Below, one piece after another: positions 44,226-53,470 of a stretch of 64,000 nucleotides of DNA; position 1 is the first letter of the stretch; every line of letters begins with the position of its first letter. Under the pieces are notes generated by a model. It ran no database searches and had not been told where the DNA came from. It saw nothing but the letters and a program-made list of their open reading frames with translations. Location: positions 6,052,457 through 6,116,456 of the forward strand of contig NZ_VFPG01000001.1 of NCBI RefSeq assembly GCF_006716565.1, read 5' to 3'. The translations under genes and the position numbers were made by a program. Source of the stretch: Nocardia bhagyanarayanae (GTDB lineage Bacteria > Actinomycetota > Actinomycetes > Mycobacteriales > Mycobacteriaceae).

Positions 44226-44984
44226 TCACTCCACGGCGCGGCGGTCTTCGATCTCGGCCAGGGCGCGGTCGCGCTGGGTGGCGGGCAGACCGGCGGCCGC
44301 CGCCCTGACGGACTCGACGGCATCCGGGGAAAGCGCGGACAGGGTGGTGCGGAACTCGGCCCACAGGTCGTGATCGGCGGTGGCGCGCAGCATGTCCGCG
44401 AGCTTCGCTTCCGGCACCAGGCCGACGAAGCGTTCGAGCTGCGTGGCTTCGTCGACCAGGAACGCCGTGCGGGTCAGCGCGACGCCGTCCAGCGCCGCCG
44501 CGGTGACGCGTGCCGCGTCGTCGGAGACCGAGGCCATCAGGTCGCCGAGGGTGATCCAGTCGGCGCGCGCGGCGAGCAGCTCGGCGACGTCCGCGACCGT
44601 GGCCGGGGGCAGCCCGGCGATGATCGTCGCCGCGCGCCGGGCGTCGAGCTGAGCGGCGATGTCGGCGAGGAACTCGGCGGGCAGGCGTTTGGCCACGTCC
44701 ACGGCATGTCCGGGGTCAAGCACCGCCGACATCTTGGCGGCGAGCAGCGCGTTGTGGTGGCGGCCGACCAGCTTCGCCAGAATGGGCGTCGGAATGATCT
44801 TGGCGGCGCCCGCGATTCGGCGCAGCCCAAAGGACTGGTGCTCGAAGAGCATGTCGGCGACCTGCATACGGAACAGGCGCAGATCCGCATCCGGCACGTC
44901 GGCCAGATACCCGAGCTCGTCCACCGGGACGCGCAACGTCCTGGCCAGCTTGATCAGCTGCGGGTCGGTGGCCGGGGCGGTCAC
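44226..44984 (-). CDS. Helical-repeat protein with MgtE-N-like segments
   Basis: A 252-aa all-helical protein, no signal or membrane segment. Stretches such as FLADIAAQLDARRAATIIAGLPPATVADVAELLA resemble the MgtE N-terminal superhelix and give a two- or three-fold repeat. The GTG at 44984 overlaps the stop of the upstream 69-aa gene (GTGA), so they are coupled. Conserved context is all I can offer on function. Confidence 0.68.
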   Translation of the reverse strand: MTAPATDPQLIKLARTLRVPVDELGYLADVPDADLRLFRMQVADMLFEHQSFGLRRIAGAAKIIPTPILAKLVGRHHNALLAAKMSAVLDPGHAVDVAKRLPAEFLADIAAQLDARRAATIIAGLPPATVADVAELLAARADWITLGDLMASVSDDAARVTAAALDGVALTRTAFLVDEATQLERFVGLVPEAKLADMLRATADHDLWAEFRTTLSALSPDAVESVRAAAAGLPATQRDRALAEIEDRRAVE

Positions 44985-45190
44985 ATCCGCACCGCCTTCT
45001 TCACCGCGCCGCGCAGCATCCGCGGCACCAGATCGAGCAGGGAGTTCGCCGCCGCCTGCAGGTCGTGGAACTCCTTGTGCTCGGCGCGCTCGACGGTCTC
45101 GGCCAGCTCCGCCAGACGGTCCGGCGGCAGCGCGGCGATGGCCGGGGGCAGGTCGCCGTCTATCAGTTCGGCCAGCGTCTTCTGCGCCAT
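44981..45190 (-). CDS. 69-aa helical protein, partner of the helical-repeat gene
   Basis: A small helical protein (AELIDGDLPPAIAALPPDRLAELAETVERAEHK). A positively charged end follows (LRGAVKKAVRM). The PPDRLAEL pattern is like the larger downstream protein, to which it is coupled by an overlap. The ATG is at 45190. Function unknown. Confidence 0.62.
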   Translation of the reverse strand: MAQKTLAELIDGDLPPAIAALPPDRLAELAETVERAEHKEFHDLQAAANSLLDLVPRMLRGAVKKAVRM

Positions 45191-45265
45191 CGCTACCTCC
45201 GTGCGTTGGACGGAATGGGACTTGCGAACCTGTGCACAACGGTAGCGAACAGGTCCCGAAATGCG

Positions 45266-45298
45266 GATCGCCCCGCGCGGGACGGGCGCGGGGCGATC
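45266..45298. terminator. Long GC-rich hairpin after the permease gene
   Basis: GATCGCCCCGCGC (45266-45278) pairs perfectly with 45286-45298, a 13-bp stem with a 7-base loop, 25 bp after the permease stop on the minus strand. No T-tract follows. Confidence 0.7.
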
Positions 45299-45322
45299 GT
45301 TCCGACTCCGGACGGCCGACGG

Positions 45323-46762
45323 CTACTCGCCGACGAATACCTCTGCCTTCTCGCGCGCTCGGCCACCGAGCTTCTCCATCAGTACGTAGCCGCCGCACAC
45401 CAAAACCGCCCACACCGCGCCGACGACGATCGCGGTGCGGCCGCTCTCGGTCCAGAACAGCAGCACCACGACCAGACCGAGGAAGGCGAGCGCCACGATC
45501 GAGGTCACCGGCGCGCCGGGCAGGCGGTAGTCGCTGGCGGGCAGCAGGCCGCGAGCGACCTTGGCGCGGTAGATCAGATGGCAGACCAGGATCATGCCCC
45601 AGACGAAGATGATGCCGATGGTCGAGACGGAGGTGATGTAGGCGAACGCCTTGTCCGGCGAGATCACGTTCACCACCACGCCGATGACCATCGCCGCGGC
45701 CGAGGCGGTGATGCCGGCGTAGGGCACCGAGCGTCCGCTCAGCTCGCTGAACCGCGCGGGCGCCTCCTGCCGCAGCGAGAGGCTGCGCAGCATGCGGCCG
45801 GTGGAGTAGATCCCGGAGTTGCACGACGAGAGCGCCGCGGTGAGCAGCACGAAGTTGATGATGCCCGCGGCGGCCGGGATGCCGATCTGCTCGAACACCT
45901 CGACGAACGGGCTTTTGCCCGCGTGGAAGGACCGCCAGCTCGCCACCGACATGATGACCAGCAGCGCGCCGACATAGAACAGGCCGATGCGGAAGGGCAG
46001 GGTGTTGATCGCCTTGCGCAGCGTGGTGCGCGGGTCACGCGCCTCGCCGGCGGTCACGCCGACCAACTCGACGCCGACGTAGGCGAACAGCACGATCTGC
46101 AACACGAGCAGGGACTGGCCGAAACCGTTCGGGAAGACGCCGCCGTCGGCCCACAGGTTGGTCACCGTGGGGTCGGCCGCGTGGCCGATGCCGAAGACCA
46201 GCACGCCGATGCCGATGGCGATCATCGCCAGGATCGCGGTGACCTTGATGGCGGAGAACCAGAACTCGCCCTCGCCGAACAGCCGCACCGAGATCATGTT
46301 GGCCGCGAACATCACCGCGAGCACCACCAGCGCGGTGATCCACGGTTCGATGTCGAACCAGTACTGCACGTACTTGCCCGCGACGGTGATCTCGGCCATG
46401 CAGGTCGCGACCCACACCGCCCAGTAGGTCCAGCCCGTCACGAATCCGGCGAAGCGGCCGAGGAACTCGTGCGCGTATTCGGCGAAGCTGCCCGAGATCG
46501 GGCGGTAGGTGAGCAGCTCGCCGAGCGCGCGCATGATCACGAAGATCGCCAGGCCCGCGGCCAGATAGGCCAGGATCAGCGCCGGCCCCGCCTGTTCGAT
46601 GGCGCCGCCCGCGCCGTAGAACAGGCCGGTGCCGATCGCACCGCCGATGGCGATCATCTGGATCGTGCGCGGGTTCAGGCCGCGCGAGTAGCCCTCCTCG
46701 CCCGGTCCCGCCGAGGCGGTTGGCACAGCGTCCGCTGGTAGCCGACGGTCGGAGGCTGTCAT
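45323..46762 (-). CDS. AAT-type amino acid permease
   Basis: A 479-aa APC-superfamily importer with about twelve helices. RGLNPRTIQMIAIGGAIGTGLFYGAG, GALGELLTYRP-type helix 2 (MRALGELLTYRPISGSFAEYA) and FVGVELVGVTAGEARDPRTTLRKAIN are AAT-family features shared with GabP, AnsP and proline permeases. The ATG at 46762 diverges from the TetR gene, and the palindrome at 46887-46903 lies between them. Confidence 0.92.
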   Translation of the reverse strand: MTASDRRLPADAVPTASAGPGEEGYSRGLNPRTIQMIAIGGAIGTGLFYGAGGAIEQAGPALILAYLAAGLAIFVIMRALGELLTYRPISGSFAEYAHEFLGRFAGFVTGWTYWAVWVATCMAEITVAGKYVQYWFDIEPWITALVVLAVMFAANMISVRLFGEGEFWFSAIKVTAILAMIAIGIGVLVFGIGHAADPTVTNLWADGGVFPNGFGQSLLVLQIVLFAYVGVELVGVTAGEARDPRTTLRKAINTLPFRIGLFYVGALLVIMSVASWRSFHAGKSPFVEVFEQIGIPAAAGIINFVLLTAALSSCNSGIYSTGRMLRSLSLRQEAPARFSELSGRSVPYAGITASAAAMVIGVVVNVISPDKAFAYITSVSTIGIIFVWGMILVCHLIYRAKVARGLLPASDYRLPGAPVTSIVALAFLGLVVVLLFWTESGRTAIVVGAVWAVLVCGGYVLMEKLGGRAREKAEVFVGE

Positions 46763-46886
46763 GCGTGCGGTCCTTCCCTCATCCGAAAGATCAGCACGTC
46801 ACGGTACCGGCGGGCGCCGAGCCGCCGACGCGCACGGTCCGTGCGAAGTCGCTGTTGCCCGGCCGCGCATTCTCTGTCACCATCGA

Positions 46887-46903
46887 TGTCATCAATGATG
46901 ACA
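46887..46903. promoter_or_regulatory. Perfect palindrome between permease and TetR genes
   Basis: TGTCATC-AAT-GATGACA, 7-bp arms around 3 bases, 23 bp ahead of the TetR start and in the region shared with the divergent permease gene. This is the size and place of a TetR operator. Confidence 0.65.
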
Positions 46904-46926
46904 ACAGCGGTGACGAGAGTCGGGCC

Positions 46927-47613
46927 ATGCCGGACAACAGCGCTCGACCGACCCGGCTGACCAGGGATCGCATCGTGGCGGCGGCGGTGCGGATCGCGGC
47001 GCGCGGTCGTCCCGACGGGCTCACCGGCCGCGCGCTCGGCGAGGAACTCGGCGTCGACCGCTCCGCCGTGTGGCGGCACTTCGCGGACAAGGACGCGCTG
47101 CTGCGCGCCGTCGGCGACCGGCTGCTGACCCTCGCCCACGAACAGGTGCCCGCCGGGCTGGATCCGAAGGCGCGGCTGGAGGCGCTGGCCAGGGCGGTCG
47201 TGCGGGTCTTCGTCGGTCACCCGTACGTCGGCTCGGCGATCGCCTCGCGCACGACAAGGGGTCCCGGCGAGTTCGCGGTGGTCGACATGATGCTCACCGC
47301 TTTGGCCGAGCTCGGCCTCTCCCCCGACGATGTGGTCCGCTACCAGCGCATGCTCGCCGTGAGCGTCTTGTCCTACGCCGGTGTCAGCGCGGGTTACGCG
47401 GTGTTGCCGCAGAAAGTCCGTGATGCCGATGAAAGGGCTTGGACACGTGAGTATTTCGCCGCCGACGCCGAAGAGTATCCCGGCATCGCCGAATACTCCG
47501 GGCGGCTGGCCGCCGTCGGGCCGGACGCGGTGCTGGACACCATGATCGAGGCATTCTGGACCGCGGTCGACGCGCGCACCCTGTCGAACACCAACGAGCG
47601 GAACGATTCATGA
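46927..47613 (+). CDS. TetR-family regulator
   Basis: A 228-aa repressor. The N-terminal HTH is LTRDRIVAAAVRIAARGRPDGLTGRALGEELGVDRSAVWRHFADKDALL. The ATG at 46927 gives MPDNSARPTR; longer starts would run through the operator. The stop overlaps the start of the broken serine hydrolase gene (ATGA). Likely regulates that gene and itself, perhaps also the divergent permease. Confidence 0.88.
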   Translation: MPDNSARPTRLTRDRIVAAAVRIAARGRPDGLTGRALGEELGVDRSAVWRHFADKDALLRAVGDRLLTLAHEQVPAGLDPKARLEALARAVVRVFVGHPYVGSAIASRTTRGPGEFAVVDMMLTALAELGLSPDDVVRYQRMLAVSVLSYAGVSAGYAVLPQKVRDADERAWTREYFAADAEEYPGIAEYSGRLAAVGPDAVLDTMIEAFWTAVDARTLSNTNERNDS

Positions 47614-48793
47614 CTGACCAGCCCACCGCCTCCCGGCTGCGCCGTTACGCGCCGCGGATCGTCCTGGCCTTCGGTGTGACCGTTGCCGTGGCGATCGGCG
47701 CCGTCTTCGCCGCCACGCCGCTGCTGCGCATTCCGGGACCGACCACGCTAGTGCACCTGCTGAGCGACCCCCCGTCCACGCAGGGCGGCCTGTTCGAGAG
47801 CCGGACGGTCCCGGCCGCACCGACCCCGCGGCGGTTCCCCGCCGCACCGGCGCCGCTGCCGGATACGGTGCCGTGGAAGGGTTCTCGCGTTCCGGCCGCG
47901 GAATTCCTCGCCGCCACCGGCACCAACTCGTTCCTGGTGGTACGCGATGGCAAGCTGACCACCGAGTGGTACCGCGCGGGCGTCGGGCCGACCACCAAGC
48001 AGTCCTCCTGGTCGGTGGCGAAATCCGTTGTTCCCTGCTGATCGGCCGCGCTGTCGCGGCCGGCGAGCTGCGCGAGGACGACCGGCTCGTCGACATCCTG
48101 CCCGAGCTCGCCAACGGCACCGAGTACGACACCATCACCATCCGTCAGCTGCTGGACATGGCCTCGGGCGTGGACGTCTCCGAGAACTACAACCCGTACT
48201 GGCCGCTCACCGGCACGGCACGCATGTACCTCACCGAGGACCTGGCCGGTTTCGTCGGCGACCATCGCGACCTGCGGTTCGCGCCCGGCAGCCGCGGCGA
48301 TTACCGCAGCGTGGACACTCAGCTGCTCGGCATGGCGCTCGCCAGGGTGGCAGGCAAACCGCTCGGTGAACTTCTCGCGCAGGAGATCTGGGCTCCCATC
48401 GGCGCCGAGGACGACGCGCTGTGGAACCTCGACCGGGCGGGCGGACAGGAGAAGGCGTTCTGCTGCCTCAACGCCACCGCCCGCGATTTCGCCAAGATCG
48501 GTCAGCTGGTGCTCGACGGCGGCCGGGTCGGCACGACCGAGGTGATCCCGCCCGCGTGGATCGAGCGGATCTCCACTCCTTCGCCGCTGCCGGTCATCGA
48601 CTGGGGTTACGGCGCGCAATGGTGGCATCCGACGGGCGCCGAACCCGACCTCATGGCCATCGGCGTCTACGGCCAGTACATCTACGTCGACCCGCCGAGC
48701 CGCACCGTCGTCGTCAAGCTCAGTGACCACGGCACCACCCAGGACGAAGCGGAGACGATCGCGGTCTTCCGCGCACTCGCCGACGCGGGCTGA
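47610..48793 (+). pseudogene. Class C beta-lactamase-type serine hydrolase with a frameshift
   Basis: Two halves of one protein. The first (ATG 47610) has a membrane anchor (RIVLAFGVTVAVAIGAVFAATPLL) and reaches the catalytic SxxK site as SWSVAKSVV, then stops at TGA near 48041. The rest continues in the next frame: LLIGRAVAAGELREDDRLVDILPELANGT, YDTITIRQLLDMASG, and later WGYGAQWWHPTG. Adding one base near 48027-48031 restores the expected SVAKSVVSLLIG. So either a true inactivating -1 frameshift or a sequencing error; the rest shows no decay. Confidence 0.82.
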
Positions 48794-48858
48794 CGCGCGG
48801 GAAATATGTCGATGACGCAGGGCGTTGCATCGGTGGCCGTCTGCCCTGAAGGAGCCGC

Positions 48859-49851
48859 ATGATCGACGTCCCGCTGTCCGTTCTCGATCTCGCGCCTGTG
48901 CAGACCGGCGCGAGCCCCAGTGCGGCGCTCGCCGCCACCACGGAACTGGCACGGCGGACCGAGGCGCTGGGCTATCGACGGTTCTGGGTGGCCGAGCACC
49001 ACAACATGCCGGGCATCGCCAGCTCGTCGCCGAGCGTGGTCATCGCGCACCTGGCGGCGGCGACCACGACGATCCGGGTGGGTTCGGGCGGTGTCATGTT
49101 GCCCAACCACGCGCCCCTGGTGGTGGCCGAGCAGTTCGGCACCCTCGACGCGCTGCATCCCGGCCGGATCGATCTCGGCATCGGCCGCGCGCCCGGTACC
49201 GACCAGGCCACCGCCCTGGCGCTGCGGCGCACCAGTGAGGGACTTTCGGCGGAATCGTTCCCCAGCGAGCTGGCCGATCTGCTGCGGTACTTCCGCGGCG
49301 CGGGACCCGGCGGCATCACCGCGACGCCTGGCCGCGGCGCGGAACCGGAGATCTGGTTGCTCGGTTCCAGCGGGTACAGCGCGCAGGTCGCGGCGGTGCT
49401 CGGGGTGCGTTTCGCCTTCGCCCACCACATCAGCCCGACCAATACCGAGGCCGCACTCGAGTTGTACCGCAACAGCTTCCGGCCCTCCGACCGTCTCGAG
49501 CAGCCGTACGCCATGGTGGCCTTCTCGGCGATCTGCGCCGATACCGACGAACGCGCCGACGCCATGGCGCGTCCGCGCGATCTCGCGTTCCTGTCCCTGA
49601 TGTCCGGGCGGCCGCGGGCCTTGCCGACTCCGGAGGAGGCCGCGGCCTTCCGGCCCTCCGAGCGGGAGCGCCACTTCATCGAACAGCGCCGCGTCGGCCA
49701 GGTGATGGGATCGCCGGAGACGGTGCGCGGTCAGCTCGACGACTTGCTGCGGCGCACCGAAGCCGACGAGCTGATGCTCAACACCCTCGTCTACGACATC
49801 GAGGATCGCGCCCGATCCTTCGAGCTGATCGCCAAAGTCGCGGCCGCGTAA
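48859..49851 (+). CDS. LLM-class flavin-dependent oxidoreductase (MsnO8-like)
   Basis: A 330-aa luciferase-like monooxygenase. [56 protein letters not shown] and [14 protein letters not shown] are typical of the alkanal-monooxygenase-like group that uses FMNH2. The C-terminal [22 protein letters not shown] closes the barrel. A TGAAGGAG tract lies before the ATG. Substrate unknown. It is convergent with the nitroreductase gene, 6 bp apart. Confidence 0.88.
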   Translation: MIDVPLSVLDLAPVQTGASPSAALAATTELARRTEALGYRRFWVAEHHNMPGIASSSPSVVIAHLAAATTTIRVGSGGVMLPNHAPLVVAEQFGTLDALHPGRIDLGIGRAPGTDQATALALRRTSEGLSAESFPSELADLLRYFRGAGPGGITATPGRGAEPEIWLLGSSGYSAQVAAVLGVRFAFAHHISPTNTEAALELYRNSFRPSDRLEQPYAMVAFSAICADTDERADAMARPRDLAFLSLMSGRPRALPTPEEAAAFRPSERERHFIEQRRVGQVMGSPETVRGQLDDLLRRTEADELMLNTLVYDIEDRARSFELIAKVAAA

Positions 49852-49857
49852 GGTATT

Positions 49858-50685
49858 TCAGTACAACGGAAAACCGTGACCGGCCAGCGACTCGCGCAGC
49901 CGGTCGCGGCCGTTCAAGCTCCGGGCCGAGGCAAGACGGTCCAGCACGCGCTCGGTCCAGGAGTGGGTGAGCCCCTGCTCGGCGTAGAACTCGGCGATCC
50001 GTTCCTCGTAGCGCGCGACGTGCTCACGCTGATCCGACAGCTCGTAGGTTTCGTGGTGCAACACCGCCGCCTGCGGCAACCGCGGCTTCACCGCGGCCTG
50101 CTCGGCCGGGTCCGGATGGCCGACCACCAAGCCGAACACCGCGAAAACCTGTGGCGGCAGGCGCAATTCGGCGGCGACCTGTTCGGGCTTGTTGCGCAGC
50201 GCGCCGATGTAGACGGTGCCGAGCCCGAGCGATTCCGCCGCGACGACAGCGTTCTGCGCGGCGAGCGCGGCATCGATGAAACCGACGTAGCTGGACTCGA
50301 GATAGTCCGCGCCGTCCAGCGGCGCGCCCCGATCGTCGGCCAGCTGACGCAGCCTGGCGAAGTCGGCGGTCCACACCAGCAGCACCGGCGCCTGCTCGAT
50401 GTGCGCCTGGCCGCCCGCCAGCGCGGCAAGGCGAGCCTTGCGCGCCTCGTCACGGACCGCGATCACGCTCCACACCTGGAGGTTGGACGATGTCGGCGCG
50501 GATTGCGCGGCGGAGATCAGCAGCCGCAGCGTGTCGTCGGACACCGGATCGGGCAGGTAGCGGCGCACCGACCGATGTTCGTGCAGCACCCGCAGGACCG
50601 GGTTCCAGTGGGCGGGTTCGACCGGCGCCGCGTCGCGGTAACGCTGGCGCAGAGCATCGGTCGGGGTCGGCGCGATCTGGGTCAT
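49858..50685 (-). CDS. NfsA/FRP-type NADPH nitroreductase
   Basis: FMN flavoenzyme of 275 aa reducing nitro compounds or quinones. HRSVRRYLPDPVSDDTLRLLISAAQSAPTSSNLQVWSVIAVRD is the FMN-binding start; GADYLESSYVGFIDAALAAQNAVVAAESLGLGTVYIGAL and FGLVVGHP follow as in NfsA. The ATG at 50685 gives MTQIAPTP; upstream frame is not homologous. Confidence 0.88.
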   Translation of the reverse strand: MTQIAPTPTDALRQRYRDAAPVEPAHWNPVLRVLHEHRSVRRYLPDPVSDDTLRLLISAAQSAPTSSNLQVWSVIAVRDEARKARLAALAGGQAHIEQAPVLLVWTADFARLRQLADDRGAPLDGADYLESSYVGFIDAALAAQNAVVAAESLGLGTVYIGALRNKPEQVAAELRLPPQVFAVFGLVVGHPDPAEQAAVKPRLPQAAVLHHETYELSDQREHVARYEERIAEFYAEQGLTHSWTERVLDRLASARSLNGRDRLRESLAGHGFPLY

Positions 50686-50772
50686 GCCCTCATCTTGGCG
50701 GCCGACCGGCCACGCGTCTGCGGTAACCCTCACGGTGAGCCGAACGGCGCCCCGGCACACCGCGAGGGTACG

Positions 50773-50791
50773 GTTGGTAAGGCATACCTAA
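50773..50791. promoter_or_regulatory. IdeR/DtxR-like iron box
   Basis: GTTGGTAAGGCATACCTAA matches the 19-bp IdeR consensus TTAGGTTAGGCTAACCTAA at 14 of 19 positions. It ends 25 bp before the TTG start of the siderophore-interacting protein gene, a place where iron-bound IdeR would repress it. Confidence 0.65.
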
Positions 50792-50816
50792 ATTACTTAC
50801 TCTCCGGGAGGTTCCC

Positions 50817-51569
50817 TTGGCACGCCCCCGCACTACCCTCACCGTGTTGCGCACCGAATGGCTGACTCCGCACCTGGTCCGCGTCCACTTCGGCGGGCCG
50901 GGCTTCGCCGCGTTCCAGCCCAGCGAGTTCACCGATTCCTACGTCAAGTTCATCTTCCCGCGCGACGGCGTCGAGGTGCTGCGCACCTACACCGTCCGCT
51001 CGGTGGATGTCGAGGCCGGAGTGCTCGTCGCGGACTTCGTCTTCCACGGTTCCGAGGGCATCGCGGGACCCTGGGCGGCCTCGGTGCAGCCTGGCGAGAC
51101 CATCGACGCGTACGGCCCGGGTGGCGCGTACTCGCCGCGCGCCGACGCGGACTGGCACCTGCTCGCCGGTGACGAGGCGGCGCTGCCCGCGATCGCGGCC
51201 GCGCTGGAGGCGATGCCCGACGACGCTGTCGGTCACGCCTTCGTCGAGGTGCCGGGACCGGACGACGAGCTGAAACTGGACAAGCCCGCGGGCGTCGAAC
51301 TCGCCTGGCTGCACCGCGGCGCGCGGCCCGCGGGCGAACTGCTCGCCGAGACGGTGCGGGCCACGCCGTGGCGGGACGGCCGGGTCCAGGTGTTCATCCA
51401 CGGTGAGGCGCAGGCGGTGATGCACGACCTGCGCCGCTACATCCGCAGAGAACGACAGGTGCCCGCGGAATGGGCCGCGTCGATCTCCGGCTACTGGCGC
51501 CGCGGCCGCACCGAGGAGGGTTTCCGCGAGTGGAAGGCCGACCTGGCCGCGAAGGAACCGGTCGGCTAG
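50817..51569 (+). CDS. Siderophore-interacting protein (ferric-siderophore reductase)
   Basis: FAD-containing reductase of the ViuB/YqjH type, 250 aa, releasing iron from siderophores. The FAD segment is VLRTYTVRSVD; the SIP domain follows with WHLLAGDEAALPAIAAALEAMP, FIHGEAQAV and the C-terminal ISGYWRRGRTEEGF signature. The TTG at 50817 is preceded by GGGAGG with 5 bases spacing. Probably induced by iron limitation through the IdeR-like box. Confidence 0.9.
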   Translation: MARPRTTLTVLRTEWLTPHLVRVHFGGPGFAAFQPSEFTDSYVKFIFPRDGVEVLRTYTVRSVDVEAGVLVADFVFHGSEGIAGPWAASVQPGETIDAYGPGGAYSPRADADWHLLAGDEAALPAIAAALEAMPDDAVGHAFVEVPGPDDELKLDKPAGVELAWLHRGARPAGELLAETVRATPWRDGRVQVFIHGEAQAVMHDLRRYIRRERQVPAEWAASISGYWRRGRTEEGFREWKADLAAKEPVG

Positions 51570-51576
51570 GCGGCGG

Positions 51577-52311
51577 TCAATCGCCCCAGCCGCTGGTGGC
51601 CAGGATGGCGTCCCAGGTCAGGTAGGGCAGCTCCGGATGACGCTGGCGGAGAATGTCGCCGGGCAGCGAACCGGGCGGCGCCTTGCGCGGATTCGCCAGC
51701 GCCTGGGTTTCGACGGAGTCGGCGAGTGCCCGGCTGCCACCCAGCCGGGGATAGCGCGCGTGCACCAGGTCGGCGTAGCCGGGCGGCAGGTCGGCCGGGC
51801 TGCCGCCGATGTCGAGACCGATGCCCTGCACCGCGATCCAGATCTCCGGCGGACGGCGGCGGCGGTAGACGGGCGAATCGCTGAGACCCGACGTGTGCGC
51901 GGCGATCGCGTCCCAGACGACGTCGACCCGGTCGTCGGTGACGCCGTTGTCCTCCAGGAAGCGGGCGGCGTAGTCGGCGCCGTCGACCTCGAAACGCTGG
52001 TCGCCGTTGGCTGTCTCGCCGAGGCCGATGTCGTGCAGCGCGCAGATCAGATACATCAGCTCGTCGTCGTAACCGGATCCGGGCGCGAGACCGTGCTGGG
52101 CCGCGACAGCGCGAGCGAACAGGAAGCCCCGCACGCTGTGGTTGCGCAGGTGCGGCGCAAGCTCGCGGTCGATCAGTTCGGTGGCCTTGCCCGCCAGCGG
52201 CGTGGAGGGCAGGGCGAGCGGATCCGCCTGCGCCAGCGCGTGATCGGCGGACCACGCGAATGCGACGGCCGCCGAAGTGGCGCCGAGGGCGGTGCGACGT
52301 GATATGGACAT
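51577..52311 (-). CDS. HD-domain protein with Tat-type signal
   Basis: A 244-aa protein. SRRTALGATSAAVAFAWS near the start is a twin-arginine-like signal. The HD core is seen in NHSVRGFLFARAV and LICALHDIGLGETANGDQRFEVDGADYAARFL, where HD supplies metal ligands. Similar to cyanamide-hydratase-like HD proteins; the reaction is not known. It lies 63 bp downstream of the DJ-1/AraC regulator on the same strand. Confidence 0.82.
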   Translation of the reverse strand: MSISRRTALGATSAAVAFAWSADHALAQADPLALPSTPLAGKATELIDRELAPHLRNHSVRGFLFARAVAAQHGLAPGSGYDDELMYLICALHDIGLGETANGDQRFEVDGADYAARFLEDNGVTDDRVDVVWDAIAAHTSGLSDSPVYRRRRPPEIWIAVQGIGLDIGGSPADLPPGYADLVHARYPRLGGSRALADSVETQALANPRKAPPGSLPGDILRQRHPELPYLTWDAILATSGWGD

Positions 52312-52374
52312 GGGTCTCCCCTCGTTCGATAAAATACGCCGTCGCGCCGCGGGATACGGCGCGCGGATGGGAAT

Positions 52375-53322
52375 TCAGCGCGCTGCCGCGCGGAATCTGT
52401 TGCGGTAGTCGGTCGGCGTGACGCCGAGCCGTTTGAGGAAGGTGCGCCGCATGGTCTCCTCGGAGCCGAGACCGCTGCGGCGGGCGACGGTCGCCACGCC
52501 CTCGTCGCCCGCCTCCAGCAGGCGCTGGGCCGTCTCGATCCGGGCGCGCTCCACGTACTGGGCCGGGGTCATACCGATTTCCTTGCGGAACAACCTGGTC
52601 AGGTGGCGTTCGCTCACCGCAGCGCGTGCCGCGAGCGCGGAAAGGCTGTGATCGGCAGCGGGATCGGCGACGACGGAATCCACCGCCGCGCGCAGGCCGC
52701 CCGCTCGCGGCGTCGCGATGCCGGTGTGCAGGCTGAACTGTGACTGGCCGCCGGGACGGCGCAGGAAGACCACGAGGTGTTTGGCGATCGAGCGCGCGGC
52801 CTCGGGCCCGTGATCCTCTTCGACCAGCGCCAGTGCCATGTCGATGCCCGCGCTCACGCCCGCGGAGGTGACGATCAGGCCGTCGCGCACGTAGATCGCG
52901 TCCGGTTGCACGGCGACGCGCGGAAATCGTTGCGCCAGTTCGTCGCACGCCAGCCAGTGCGTGGTCGCCCGCCGTCCGTCCAGTAGACCTGCCTCGGCGA
53001 GCACGAAAGCGCCGGTGCACACCGACGCCACGCGGCGCGCGCTCGTCGCGGCCGCGCCGACCGCTCGCACCAGGTCCGGCGGCAGTGGAGCGCCGACCGC
53101 GTAGCCGGGCACGAGCAGGGTGTCGGCGCGAGGGGCGAGTTCGTCGATCGAGCCCTCTACTCCGAGCGGCGCACCGACATCGGTGCGCACCGGCGCGCCG
53201 TCCGGCGAGGCGAATCGGATGCGATGGCCCGCCCAGTGCAGGACCTGCACGGGTCCGGCGACGTCGAGCAGCAGCACGCCCTCCGCGATCGCCACCACCA
53301 CGTCGCCCCGGTCCTGTTCCAT
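52375..53322 (-). CDS. DJ-1/PfpI-AraC regulator (GlxA/FtrA type)
   Basis: A 315-aa activator with an N-terminal amidotransferase-like DJ-1 domain (VVVAIAEGVLLLDVAGPVQVL, ASVCTGAFVLAEAGLLDGRRATTHW) and a C-terminal AraC HTH pair (LSALAARAAVSERHLTRLFRKEIGMTPAQYVERARIETAQRLLE). The ATG at 53322 gives MEQDRGD; longer frames are non-homologous. It probably acts on the following HD-domain gene. Confidence 0.9.
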   Translation of the reverse strand: MEQDRGDVVVAIAEGVLLLDVAGPVQVLHWAGHRIRFASPDGAPVRTDVGAPLGVEGSIDELAPRADTLLVPGYAVGAPLPPDLVRAVGAAATSARRVASVCTGAFVLAEAGLLDGRRATTHWLACDELAQRFPRVAVQPDAIYVRDGLIVTSAGVSAGIDMALALVEEDHGPEAARSIAKHLVVFLRRPGGQSQFSLHTGIATPRAGGLRAAVDSVVADPAADHSLSALAARAAVSERHLTRLFRKEIGMTPAQYVERARIETAQRLLEAGDEGVATVARRSGLGSEETMRRTFLKRLGVTPTDYRNRFRAAAR

Positions 53323-53470
53323 ACAGCCAGTCTGGGGCGGGACGTGCGTGTCCACAAGGACACGCAACCCTCGGATCCGGACCTGGGCGGGGCGTTTGCT
53401 TTCGGCGGCCGCGTATCGAACCGGCATAGGCCGAACCCCGCCGCGCGGAAGCGGTTCGACCGGCCTGCGC

